This document shows positions 7,884-15,377 of a DNA stretch of 44,107 nucleotides, one piece after another. A program made the position numbers and the translations under genes. The stretch comes from Deltaproteobacteria bacterium (GTDB lineage: Bacteria; Myxococcota_A; Polyangia; Polyangiales; Ga0077539), in the NCBI GenBank assembly GCA_947477565.1, contig CANJUR010000035.1, forward strand, positions 1-44,107, read 5' to 3'. The notes under the pieces are model-generated. The model was not told the origin of the DNA and made no database searches. It worked only from the letters and a program-made list of their open reading frames with translations. Within the stretch, counting starts at the first letter, position 1. The number at the start of each line of letters is the position of its first letter.

Positions 7884-9044
7884 CTACTGGCCGCTGCCGC
7901 CGAGGGAGCGGCGGAGTTCGCCCGTCGGGACGTACGCGGTGCCGTCGACGCGGAAGGCCTCGCTGTCGTCACCGCGCACCAGGATCACCCCGCGCTGCGT
8001 GGTGTCCGCGGTGTCGAGTTCGCCGCCGACGGCGAAGACCACGGGGTCTTCGAAGGAGTTCGCCCAGCCGCCGACGCCGTGGAGCGTCGCGGGCGTGAGC
8101 GAGCGCGCCGCGAAGGACTGATACCCGTTGGAGTGCATCGTCTGCCCGCCGACCCCGACGAAGAAGGTGTTGGATGCGTCGGCGAACCAGACGCCGTTCC
8201 AGCCGCGGGCTTCGGTCAAGGCGGCAGGCCGCCAGTCGAACCCGGTCGGGCCGTCGGTGCCGCTTCGGAGCACGATGCCGGTGTTTTGTCCGCCGACGGC
8301 CCAGCACCCACTACCGTAGCAATTCACCGTGAAGAGCCGGTTGTCCGAGCCGACGATGGAGGTCGCATCCACCGCCGTGGCGACGCCGTTGCGCACGCGG
8401 AAGGCCACGCCCCGCTCGCCAACCACCACCAGCTCGCCGCCCTCGCGCGCCGAGACCTTGTAGAGGTTGACGTCCCGCGCCTCGGCCGGAACCTCCACCC
8501 GCGTAAACGTGGTGCCGTCATACCTGACGAGCACGCCCTTCGGCCCCGTGGGCAACGCCGATCCGCCGACGAACCAGGTGATATTACCAACCTGTGTAAA
8601 GCCCCACCAGGTCGGGTCGCCTTCGGGGAAGGTCAGACCAGTCGCGACGGTCTCGCACCCGACGCCTTCGGTGTAGCGCACGACGCGGCCGTGTTCGCCG
8701 GCGGCCCACGGGATGCCGTTCACCGGGGCGGTCCACCAGAGGACGGCGTCGGCGGTGCAGACGGTGCGAAACGTTCCGGGGCCGCTGTAGACCAACAGAC
8801 GTCCGGCGGGTTGCCCGCCGAGGCGCGCCGGATCGACGCCGACGTAGCCGCCCGCCAGGTACGCGCGCCGGGTGCGCTCATCGCCGTAGACTGAGAGCAG
8901 CGATCCGCCGGGGAGGGCGGCCACGGCGACGCGGAAGAGGTCGGGCCGCGTGTCCGGTTCGGGGCTGTCAGGGAGGCACGCGAGCGCGAAAGCCGCGGTG
9001 GTGAGTGCGAACGCGGTGGTGACGAAGGTCTGCCAGGTTTTCAT
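7884..9044 (-). CDS. Predicted lipoprotein, beta-propeller-like
   Basis: 386 residues. The N-terminus is a signal peptide with the lipobox FALAC (Cys about 22). The rest is rich in Gly, Val, Trp and Thr, and has recurring segments such as CWAVGGQNTGIVLRS and WNGVWFADASNTFFVGVGG. These look like blades of a BNR/YCF48-type beta-propeller. Cys residues are scattered through the protein. I do not recognise a specific family or function. The start at 9044 was chosen because it directly precedes the signal sequence. It lies between prsW and menC in a same-strand run with short gaps. Confidence 0.65.
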   Translation of the reverse strand: MKTWQTFVTTAFALTTAAFALACLPDSPEPDTRPDLFRVAVAALPGGSLLSVYGDERTRRAYLAGGYVGVDPARLGGQPAGRLLVYSGPGTFRTVCTADAVLWWTAPVNGIPWAAGEHGRVVRYTEGVGCETVATGLTFPEGDPTWWGFTQVGNITWFVGGSALPTGPKGVLVRYDGTTFTRVEVPAEARDVNLYKVSAREGGELVVVGERGVAFRVRNGVATAVDATSIVGSDNRLFTVNCYGSGCWAVGGQNTGIVLRSGTDGPTGFDWRPAALTEARGWNGVWFADASNTFFVGVGGQTMHSNGYQSFAARSLTPATLHGVGGWANSFEDPVVFAVGGELDTADTTQRGVILVRGDDSEAFRVDGTAYVPTGELRRSLGGSGQ

Positions 9045-9066
9045 GATTGGTGTTGGTGGTGCGTGC

Positions 9067-10182
9067 TCAGCGGCGCGCGAGTTCGGAGCGGAGCTGCGCG
9101 ATGCGCTCGCGGAGCGGGGCAATGAAGTCGAAGCTGATGGTGCGCATCTGGCCCTGCATGGCGCGTGTGGCGTGCCACTTCGAGAGCGCGAGGCGGGCGG
9201 CGGTGGCGATGAGTTCGCCGCGGAGCTTCCCCTGGGGGCCGGTGCGCGCGCGAAACTGACCGAAGGCCGAGCCCACCAGCGCGAACTCCTCGCGAGTGAG
9301 CGTACCGATGAGCACCTCGTCCTGGAGGTATTCGCGGATGATCCGGCCGCGGCGCAGGGAGAGCGCGAGCACCATCCCCGAGAAGCCCAGTACGAAGACG
9401 AACCACAGCGGCAGGAGCAGTACCACGAGCGGTATTTCCAGGGCCGTGGAGAGGACGGCGGCGCCGTTCCAGACGGCGTGGAGGAAGACCGCGGCGGCGT
9501 AGCCGAGGAGGGGATAGAGCCAGCGGGCGAAGGGGCTGGTGCTCTCGCGCGAGAGGCCGAAGCCGATGCCGGTCATGGAGGTGAAGAGGGGATGGGCCCA
9601 CGGCGTGACGATGCCGCGGAGGATGAAGATGCTGGTGAGGTCCACGGTGGCGTGGCCGGTGCCCGCGCGGGCGTAGTAGACGACGTTCTCCACGGCGGCG
9701 AAGCCGAGCGCGGCGAAGGTGGCGTAGATGATTCCGTCGATGACGCCGTCGAACTCGCGACGCCAGAAATAGAACATCCCAAAGAGGCTGAGGCCCTTGA
9801 AGAATTCCTCGACGATGGGCGCGCAGATTGCGGCGCCGAAGGACTCGCCGGCGATCGCGGCGACGACGCTGTTGATGGGCGCAGAGAAGCCGCACGCGCC
9901 CAGGGCGCCCCAGGTGAAGACCAACGCGAGGGCCCAGGTGGGCTCCGGGTCGTACCGGTCGAGCAGGCGCGGAAACGTCATGTAAAGGAGCACCGCGGGA
10001 AACGCGAGCGCGGCTCCGTAGGCCATGGCGGTGTACGCGGCGATCGGGTCGTGGCCGAAGAGCGGCGGCACGAGGAAGAGCGCGTGGAGGAGCAGGCCGC
10101 CGAGGGTGCTTCCGAGCACGAAGAGGGCGAGGCCGACCATGCGACGCCCACGCTCAGGATCGACGGCAGTGTTGGGGACCAT
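9067..10182 (-). CDS. prsW: PrsW-family intramembrane metalloprotease
   Basis: 371 residues with about eight hydrophobic segments in the first 290 residues and a soluble, charged C-terminal tail of about 80 residues. Family motifs are present: PIVEEFFKG (catalytic Glu pair), a conserved ENVVYY, HPLFTSMTGIGFG and FLHAVWNG, which supply the metal-binding Glu and His. Characterised members include PrsW of Bacillus, which cleaves the anti-sigma factor RsiW. Here no anti-sigma factor or ECF sigma gene is nearby, so the substrate is unknown. It appears to head the run prsW, lipoprotein, menC, menE, dppC. The soluble tail may be a regulatory domain. Confidence 0.87.
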   Translation of the reverse strand: MVPNTAVDPERGRRMVGLALFVLGSTLGGLLLHALFLVPPLFGHDPIAAYTAMAYGAALAFPAVLLYMTFPRLLDRYDPEPTWALALVFTWGALGACGFSAPINSVVAAIAGESFGAAICAPIVEEFFKGLSLFGMFYFWRREFDGVIDGIIYATFAALGFAAVENVVYYARAGTGHATVDLTSIFILRGIVTPWAHPLFTSMTGIGFGLSRESTSPFARWLYPLLGYAAAVFLHAVWNGAAVLSTALEIPLVVLLLPLWFVFVLGFSGMVLALSLRRGRIIREYLQDEVLIGTLTREEFALVGSAFGQFRARTGPQGKLRGELIATAARLALSKWHATRAMQGQMRTISFDFIAPLRERIAQLRSELARR

Positions 10183-10200
10183 CTCGGCGCGGACGATACC

Positions 10201-10773
10201 TCAACCCGCAAGGTGGGCGGCGGCGCCTGGAGCACGCTGCCGAGGGCCTGCCACGGATGATCGACCTTCGAGAGACCCTCGCAGCGTCGGCACGGCCATC
10301 GGGAGCAGCGAGTCCCGCGCGGTCGCGTCCTTCGTCGCGTGATGTTCCCAGAGGCGCACGATGCCGATGCCCGCGAGCATCGCCGCGACGAAGAGCCAGA
10401 CCTCCGGCGCGCCGGTGGCCAGCGAGACCACCGCGGGTCCAGGGCAGTAGCCCGCGAGCGCCCAGCCTGCGCCGAAGAGCACCGCGCCGATGATGAGCCT
10501 CGCATCGACCGCGCGCTGCGTCGGCAGGTGAAACTGCGGATCGAGCAGCGGGCGCGGTCGGCGCAGCACCCAGGCGAAGCTCCCGAGGCCGAGCAGCACC
10601 GCGCCGCCCATCACGCCCGCCAGGCGCGGGTCCCACGCGCCGGTCACGTCGAGGAAGCCAAGTACCCGCGCGGGGTTGGTCATGCCCGAGAGCCCGAGGC
10701 CCAGCGCGAAGAGCACGCCCGCCCCGGCGGAGGCCCACAGCGCCCGCGGATCAGTCGCGCGCTCAGCCGACAT
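10201..10773 (-). CDS. YeeE/YedE-family transporter, DUF6691 half
   Basis: 190 residues and about four membrane helices. Conserved family features are GLGLSGMTNPARVLGFLD and GAGWALAGYCPGPA, including the Cys expected to relay sulfur. Proteins of this pair resemble the PmpAB/YeeE group linked to thiosulfate or persulfide uptake. It overlaps the upstream YeeE partner by 11 bases. The last ~30 residues (after LWEHH) are a hydrophilic extension not typical of the family. No rhodanese, TusA or ArsR gene adjoins the pair in this window. Confidence 0.85.
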   Translation of the reverse strand: MSAERATDPRALWASAGAGVLFALGLGLSGMTNPARVLGFLDVTGAWDPRLAGVMGGAVLLGLGSFAWVLRRPRPLLDPQFHLPTQRAVDARLIIGAVLFGAGWALAGYCPGPAVVSLATGAPEVWLFVAAMLAGIGIVRLWEHHATKDATARDSLLPMAVPTLRGSLEGRSSVAGPRQRAPGAAAHLAG

Positions 10774-11185
10774 GGCGCACCGCCCAGACGACCAGCATTG
10801 CCGTGGCCATGAAGGTCAGCACCGAGGTGAGCGAGCGCGGTGATTTTCTTGAGAGCCCGCACACCCCGTGGCCGCTCGTGCAACCGTTTCCCAGCCACGA
10901 TCCGGCGCCCACGAGAAGCCCCGCGAGTACGAGCGTGGCCCACCCCGGCGACGCCGCCCGCGCGCCAAACACCGCGGGCGAAGCCAGCCGCAGCGCGACG
11001 CCTCCGCCGACCAGGCCGGCCACAAAGGCCAACCGCCACGGGCGATCGCCCTGAGACGGAAACATCACCCCTCCGACGATGCCCGAGACGCCCGCGATGC
11101 GACCGTTGAGGGCCAGTAACATCGTGCTCGCGACGCCGATCAGCAATCCTCCGGCGATCGCAGGGAGCATGGAGAGGAGGTTCAT
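10763..11185 (-). CDS. YeeE/YedE-family transporter, first half
   Basis: 140 residues and about four membrane helices. GSWLGNGCTSGHGVCGLSR contains the Cys pair characteristic of YeeE/YedE proteins, where Cys-mediated relay moves a sulfur species through the membrane. This and the next gene are the two half-transporter subunits. The start at 11185 has AGGAAAG a few bases upstream. A 20-bp AT-rich palindrome lies 79 bases upstream of the ATG and is a likely operator. Confidence 0.87.
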   Translation of the reverse strand: MNLLSMLPAIAGGLLIGVASTMLLALNGRIAGVSGIVGGVMFPSQGDRPWRLAFVAGLVGGGVALRLASPAVFGARAASPGWATLVLAGLLVGAGSWLGNGCTSGHGVCGLSRKSPRSLTSVLTFMATAMLVVWAVRHVG

Positions 11186-11263
11186 GCGATGGCTTTCCTG
11201 GGAGGGTTCTGCACGGAAACGGCAGTCGGAGAGCACCGCCGAAGTAGTGGATGGTCGTCACTG

Positions 11264-11283
11264 TAATAGATTCATCTCTATTA
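11264..11283. promoter_or_regulatory. AT-rich palindromic operator candidate for the YeeE pair
   Basis: TAATAGA, six bases, then TCTATTA: perfect 7-base arms in the middle of an unusually AT-rich patch, 79 bases upstream of the YeeE start. ArsR-type repressors, which often control YeeE/YedE operons in response to sulfide or persulfide, use AT-rich palindromes of this size. The regulator itself is not in the window, so the link is inferred. Confidence 0.5.
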
Positions 11284-11374
11284 TTCAAGACGCGGCAGAG
11301 GCTTGTCCAGCGCGAGTCTGAGCAGGGAGCGGGGGGAGGGAGGTTGCTCTCCCTTCCCGCGGAGATGAGGTCAA

Positions 11375-11600
11375 TGCACAAACCACCTGATCAACTCGGC
11401 ATGGCCTCTCCGGTCGGTGGTGCGCGAGGTGATCGAGCGACACGCACGCAGCGGTGCAGGGCATCCGCCTCAACGAGGCGCCCTGCGTGGCGGTGCACGG
11501 GGGCCGGGCGATGTTGGTTGCCTCGGAGCGGCGCACGACGATCGGGATGGAATTTCTCGCGTGTGCGGGGACGAGCAAAGGTGCCGCCGTAGCGTCCTGA
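11375..11600 (+). pseudogene. Possible frameshifted gene remnant
   Basis: Two adjacent reading frames on the + strand each show strong third-position G/C preference. The first runs about 11375-11450 (ending VVREVIERHARS). The second runs 11454-11600 in another frame, starting at GTG and ending at TGA; it contains GIRLNEAPCVAVHGGRAM and TTIGMEFLACAG. Joined by a frameshift they would make a continuous ~75-residue segment. I do not recognise the family. It may instead be a real 48-codon ORF. Confidence 0.25.
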
Positions 11601-11626
11601 GTGAAGCTGGTCTAGAGATGCTGGTG

Positions 11627-12340
11627 ATGGCGAGAACTCACCTGGTACCCATGCTACTGGCTCTCGGGTTTGGGGCTTGTGCGCTCGAAAACCCGGAAGT
11701 TCGCATAGGTCCCCCGGCGACCACGGACGCCGCGCTCGACCTCGACGTGGGGGCGGACGTCGGGGAAATGCTCGACATTCCGATCGCGCCTTCAGACATC
11801 GGCCTCGACGGCGGAGTGCTGGACACCGGTGTCGTGGACACGGGTGTCGTGGATGCGGGAGCGATCGACACGGGAGCGATCGACACGGGAGCGATCGACA
11901 CGGGAGCGATCGATACGGGAGCGATCGATACGGGAGCGATCGACACGGGAGCGATCGACACGGGAGCGATCGATGCGGGCGCGGACGACACGGGCGCGAT
12001 CGATACCGGAGCTATCGACACGGGCGCGATCGATACCGGAGCTATCGACACGGGAGCGATCGATACGGGAGCGATCGATACGGGGCCTGCCGATACCGGT
12101 GTGCCGGATGTGGTGGTGCCGAGGGACAGCGGAGCGACCGATGTTCCTGTGACTCCGACGTGTGGGGCGCAGAATCAGGATTGCTGCGCGGGATCGCCGA
12201 ATTGTCAGACTCGCCTGAGCTGCCAGGAGCGATTATTTCAGTCGAGTACGTGCAGACCGTGTGGTGGGTATTTACAGGCCTGTTGTGGTGGCGTGTGCGC
12301 GGTTGGACCGTGTCGATTGTTAGGTTGCATAGGGATCTGA
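11627..12340 (+). CDS. Lipoprotein with GAIDT pentapeptide repeat and Cys-rich tail
   Basis: 237 residues. The lipobox is GFGAC (Cys about 17). After a short acidic segment, 19 consecutive pentapeptide units follow, mostly Gly-Ala-Ile-Asp-Thr, with variants GVLDT, GVVDT, GVVDA, GAIDA, GADDT and GPADT. The final ~60 residues hold about 13 Cys, many in CC or CxxC-type pairs, and should fold as a disulfide-rich knob. The repeat probably acts as a spacer lifting the knob off the outer membrane; function unknown. Met at 11618 is an equally possible start. The stop is shared with an inverted repeat next to a convergent gene. Confidence 0.72.
   Translation: MARTHLVPMLLALGFGACALENPEVRIGPPATTDAALDLDVGADVGEMLDIPIAPSDIGLDGGVLDTGVVDTGVVDAGAIDTGAIDTGAIDTGAIDTGAIDTGAIDTGAIDTGAIDAGADDTGAIDTGAIDTGAIDTGAIDTGAIDTGAIDTGPADTGVPDVVVPRDSGATDVPVTPTCGAQNQDCCAGSPNCQTRLSCQERLFQSSTCRPCGGYLQACCGGVCAVGPCRLLGCIGI
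11813..12097 (+). repeat. In-frame 15-bp tandem repeat (19 units)
   Basis: The dominant unit is GGAGCGATCGACACG, encoding Gly-Ala-Ile-Asp-Thr, with silent variants such as GATACG. Seven near-identical units at 11858-11962 are followed by two variants and then six more at 11993-12082. Most units contain CGATCG. The 15-base period keeps the frame, so unit number can change by slippage without inactivating the gene. Confidence 0.9.
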
Positions 12341-12359
12341 TCGGTTCTCTTCTACCGAT
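12340..12359. terminator. Possible bidirectional terminator
   Basis: ATCGGT and ACCGAT form a six-base stem around an eight-base loop, overlapping the stop codons of the two convergent genes. There is no strong U-tract, so function is tentative. Confidence 0.3.
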
Positions 12360-12636
12360 TTCGATCGAGGGGATCCTGAGCACGGCCGTAGCGTAATTTC
12401 ATCGCGAGGATGGCCAGCGCCAGGACCAGCGTGACGATGTTGGCGAGCACCACCGGCCACGCCATCAGCAGCAGTCCGTACACCAGCCAAAGCACGATAC
12501 CGACGACGAACGCGCAGTACATCCCCAGCGAAACACCGCTCACGTTGCGGGTCTTGTAGATCAGCAGCGCCTGCGGGACGAAGCTCGCCGTCGTCAGGGT
12601 GGCGGCGGCGTAGCCGATGAGTTCGATTCCGGTCAT
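12352..12636 (-). CDS. SemiSWEET/PQ-loop small transporter
   Basis: 94 residues with three membrane helices, the size of bacterial SemiSWEET proteins, which dimerise to move sugars by facilitated diffusion. The PQ motif lies in helix one (SFVPQALLIY, residues about 19-27), followed by VSGVSLGMYCAFVVG and a third hydrophobic helix with a basic C-terminus (MKLRYGR), which suggests a cytoplasmic end. The start at 12636 begins the first helix; the longer open frame upstream is Arg/Cys-rich and unlikely. No sugar-metabolism genes adjoin it. Confidence 0.85.
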   Translation of the reverse strand: MTGIELIGYAAATLTTASFVPQALLIYKTRNVSGVSLGMYCAFVVGIVLWLVYGLLLMAWPVVLANIVTLVLALAILAMKLRYGRAQDPLDRNR

Positions 12637-12740
12637 TGGGAGGTCTTTAAGGCACGCCGGGGGAGGGCACCACCCTCTGCGTCGGGCATCTCCTCGGCGC
12701 CTTCCATCCGCCCGCGGTTCACTCTCGCCTAAGCAGGGAT

Positions 12741-13035
12741 GCGGGGAACGCTCGTAACTCTGCTGAAACACAGACCCGGAAACCGTCGCACAAGCGCGGT
12801 CCGAGGAAACTGAGCTTGCGCGCGGAACGCCGCTGGATCGAAGTCGGAGGCTCCCATTGGGTCGAGAAAGCCACCACTCGTACCCGACGGCGGAAGTGAC
12901 CGGTGGGGTTCGCGAGCCGGGGTTCGCGAGCGGGGGTTCGCGAGCCCCACCCTCGCGAGCCCCCTACCCTCGCAAACCCCACGGAGCACTTCCGTCGACA
13001 TGTGCCGAGGGTGCCAGTCGTCGGCGCGGGCTCAG
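12741..13035. repeat. Dispersed ~0.3 kb repeat, copy 1
   Basis: This segment recurs as the reverse complement at the right edge of the window. Positions 12741-12918 match with only four differences in 178 bases. The core at 12905-12982 differs by about 40 bases, and 12981-13035 matches with three differences. The core is built from three direct copies of GGGGTTCGCGAGC and two opposite-facing relatives, so it can form a hairpin. Open frames exist on both strands (for example a 90-codon frame at 12729-13001 on the minus strand), but the differences between copies do not spare any one of them. Left of it, 12637-12740 shows nothing. Confidence 0.85.
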
Positions 13036-13076
13036 TGAGCCCTGCTACGCTCGTGAGCCCGCGGTTCAATCCAGCC

Positions 13077-13619
13077 TTAGAGTCGGGTCCGCAGCGTCCA
13101 CCCGAGGTGAACATACGCTGCCAGGTAACCCAATCCCGCCACCGCCACCGTGCCGAGCACCCGTGATCCCGCCAGCGGCGCCAGGCCGAACCCGCCGCGG
13201 TACTGCACCGTCGAACCCACCAGGCCGACGCGGTGGTGCAGCAGCACGCATCCCACGAGGCCCGCGGCCAGCAGCCCGAGGGCCATCGCGCCGGGCCGCC
13301 GCGGTTGGTGCGCGCGAATCCACCACGCACCCAGCGCAAACCCTCCCAACGCGAGGCCCCCGCACGCGAGCGCCGCCAACAGCAGCGCCGCGGAGGGCAC
13401 CCGCGCCCCATCGGCCGCGTAGCTCAGGGCCCAGTCGGCGTGTCGTGCCAGCACCCAGAAAGTCACCGGCACCGCCACCGCGGCCTCGTGCGTCGCCAGC
13501 GCGATGAAGGTCCGCAGTTGCGTCACCCCGCGCGGCGACGACCGTAGTTCTCGCGCGGCGAGCACCGCGGCGAGCAGGCCCAGCGCGACGCACCAGCCCA
13601 TCCACGCGAGCAGCGGCAT
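13077..13619 (-). CDS. Polytopic membrane protein of unknown function
   Basis: 180 residues with five or six hydrophobic segments starting at the N-terminus (WMGWCVALGLLAAVLAA). Between helices are short polar loops including RELRSSPRG and HQPRRPG. No recognised motif. It starts 10 bases after the dapB stop on the same strand, so it is probably the last gene of the dapA-dapB operon. Any link to lysine or wall metabolism is only positional. Confidence 0.7.
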   Translation of the reverse strand: MPLLAWMGWCVALGLLAAVLAARELRSSPRGVTQLRTFIALATHEAAVAVPVTFWVLARHADWALSYAADGARVPSAALLLAALACGGLALGGFALGAWWIRAHQPRRPGAMALGLLAAGLVGCVLLHHRVGLVGSTVQYRGGFGLAPLAGSRVLGTVAVAGLGYLAAYVHLGWTLRTRL

Positions 13620-13629
13620 CGCCCGCCCG

Positions 13630-14430
13630 TCAGCCCGCGATACCGAGCACGTCGCCGATGGAGTAGCGCCCAGGCGCGCGGCCCTTCAGCCACCGCGCAG
13701 CCCGCAGCGCCCCCGCCGCGAACACCGCGCGGCTCGTCGCCTTGTGCGTGAGTTCGATGCGCTCCCCTGCGCCCGCGAGCAGCACCGTGTGGTCGCCCAC
13801 CACGTCGCCGCCTCGCACCGCGTGCATGCCTATCTCTTTGTCCGTCCGCTGCGCTGCCCCGCCGTGCCGCCCGTGCGTGAGGTCGTCGCGGGTCAGCCCG
13901 CGGGCCTTCGTCACCACGTCCGCGAGCCGCAGCGCAGTTCCCGAAGGGGCGTCCCGCTTGGCGCGGTGGTGCGTCTCGATGATCTCCACGTCCCAGTCTG
14001 CGCCGAGCAGGCGCAGCGTCTCCGCGAGGGCGTGCGCGAGCACCTGCACCCCGAGAGACATGTTGGGCGATGCCAGCACCGGGATCTTCATCGCCGCCTC
14101 GCGCAGCGCCTCCTCGGCCTCCGCGCTCAGCCCGGTGGTACCGACCACGCAGGCCACGCTCGCCGCCGCAGCCGCGCGCACCACAGCGGCGGTCGCGCTC
14201 GCGTTGCTGAAGTCGATCACCACGTCGGCGTCGCGCAGGGCGACGATCGGATCGCTCACGATGCGCACGCCCCACGGTCGCCCCACCAGCGCGCCCGCGT
14301 CGGCGCCCAACTCGGGCGAACCTGCGTGCTCGAGCGCGCCGACCAGTTTCGTGTTCTCCGCGGTGGCGATCTGCTCGAGGAGCAGCCGGCCCATCCGCCC
14401 CGACGCTCCTGCGATGGTGACCTTCAGCAT
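13630..14430 (-). CDS. dapB: 4-Hydroxy-tetrahydrodipicolinate reductase
   Basis: 266 residues, the usual length. The N-terminal Rossmann motif is VTIAGASGRMGRLL. The family signature EIIETHHRAKRDAPSGTAL carries the catalytic His and Lys. DapB reduces HTPA to tetrahydrodipicolinate with NAD(P)H on the way to diaminopimelate and lysine, supplying peptidoglycan cross-links. The start at 14430 opens directly on the Rossmann strand. dapA ends eight bases upstream, so the two form an operon. Confidence 0.96.
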   Translation of the reverse strand: MLKVTIAGASGRMGRLLLEQIATAENTKLVGALEHAGSPELGADAGALVGRPWGVRIVSDPIVALRDADVVIDFSNASATAAVVRAAAAASVACVVGTTGLSAEAEEALREAAMKIPVLASPNMSLGVQVLAHALAETLRLLGADWDVEIIETHHRAKRDAPSGTALRLADVVTKARGLTRDDLTHGRHGGAAQRTDKEIGMHAVRGGDVVGDHTVLLAGAGERIELTHKATSRAVFAAGALRAARWLKGRAPGRYSIGDVLGIAG

Positions 14431-14438
14431 GGGTGGGC

Positions 14439-15332
14439 TCAGCCTCCCTGGAGTCCGTAGGCCTTGAGTGCAGCGATGGTCTTCGCCACGGATGCTTCCG
14501 CCGGCCACACCATCGGCAGCCGAATCTCCGCGGGAATCTTCCCCATCCACGCGAGCGCCGCCTTGGCGGGCCCCGGGTTGGTCTCCACGAACATCGCCTC
14601 GTACACGCCGAGCAGCGCCTGGTGCCGCCGCCGGGACTCCGCCACGTCCCCCGCAAGGAACGCCGTCACCACCGCTTGCACCGCCGCAGGAACGACGTTG
14701 CTGGCAACGGAGATCACTCCGCGCGCGCCGCACGCCATCATTCCGACGGTGAGTGCGTCGTCGCCGCAGAGCACCGTAATCCGGTCGCCGAGGGCGGCGA
14801 TGGTGGCCTGCGCGCGGAGGATGTTGCCCGTGGCCTCCTTCAACGCGATAACCCGGGGACAGAGCTTCGCGATCTCGACCATGGTCTCCGTGGCGAGGTC
14901 GGCGGTGCCGCGCGTGGGGACGTTGTAGAGCACCAACGGGAGGCTGGTGGCGTCGTGGACGGCGCGCACGTGCGCGAGCAGGCCCGCCTGCGAGGGCTTG
15001 TTGTAATAGGGCATCACCACCATGGCGGCGTCGGCCCCGAGATCGTGTGCGGTCTTCGTGCGGGCAATGGTCTCCGCGGTGGCGTTGGTGCCGGTGCCGG
15101 CGATGACCGGGACGCGCTTGTTCACCACGCGCACGACGGTGGCGATGATCTCCCGGGCCTCCGCTGCGGTGACCGTCGGCGACTCACCGGTGGTGCCGCA
15201 GGGGACGACTCCGCCGATGCCCTCGGCCACCTGCCAGGCGGTGAGGGACTCCATCGCGGCGAGGTCGACCGCGCCCCCGCGAAACGGGGTCACCAGGGCC
15301 GTAAAAGCACCATCCAATCGAAGCGCCATCAT
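14439..15332 (-). CDS. dapA: 4-Hydroxy-tetrahydrodipicolinate synthase
   Basis: 297 residues, typical of the class I aldolase-like family. Visible active-site elements: FTALVTPF, CGTTGE (pyruvate-binding Thr pair), YYNKPSQ, YNVPTRG with the catalytic Tyr, and VIALKEATG with the Schiff-base Lys. The enzyme condenses pyruvate with aspartate semialdehyde. Two adjacent Met codons (15332 and 15329) are equally possible starts. It follows the GH57 gene by 45 bases and precedes dapB by eight, suggesting one transcript. Confidence 0.96.
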   Translation of the reverse strand: MMALRLDGAFTALVTPFRGGAVDLAAMESLTAWQVAEGIGGVVPCGTTGESPTVTAAEAREIIATVVRVVNKRVPVIAGTGTNATAETIARTKTAHDLGADAAMVVMPYYNKPSQAGLLAHVRAVHDATSLPLVLYNVPTRGTADLATETMVEIAKLCPRVIALKEATGNILRAQATIAALGDRITVLCGDDALTVGMMACGARGVISVASNVVPAAVQAVVTAFLAGDVAESRRRHQALLGVYEAMFVETNPGPAKAALAWMGKIPAEIRLPMVWPAEASVAKTIAALKAYGLQGG

Positions 15333-15377
15333 CACACCTGTGGGAGCACGCGCGAGCACCGTCGTCGCGCGAGGGCG

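Noticed and set aside
11813..12097. Repeats with CGATCG considered as replication iterons
   Set aside because: They are in frame, encode a clean pentapeptide and sit inside a lipoprotein gene.
12729..13001. 90-codon minus-strand frame in the dispersed repeat, and its parallel at 43889-44107
   Set aside because: Most differences between the copies change the amino acid, and frames on the other strand are equally open, so no frame shows selection.
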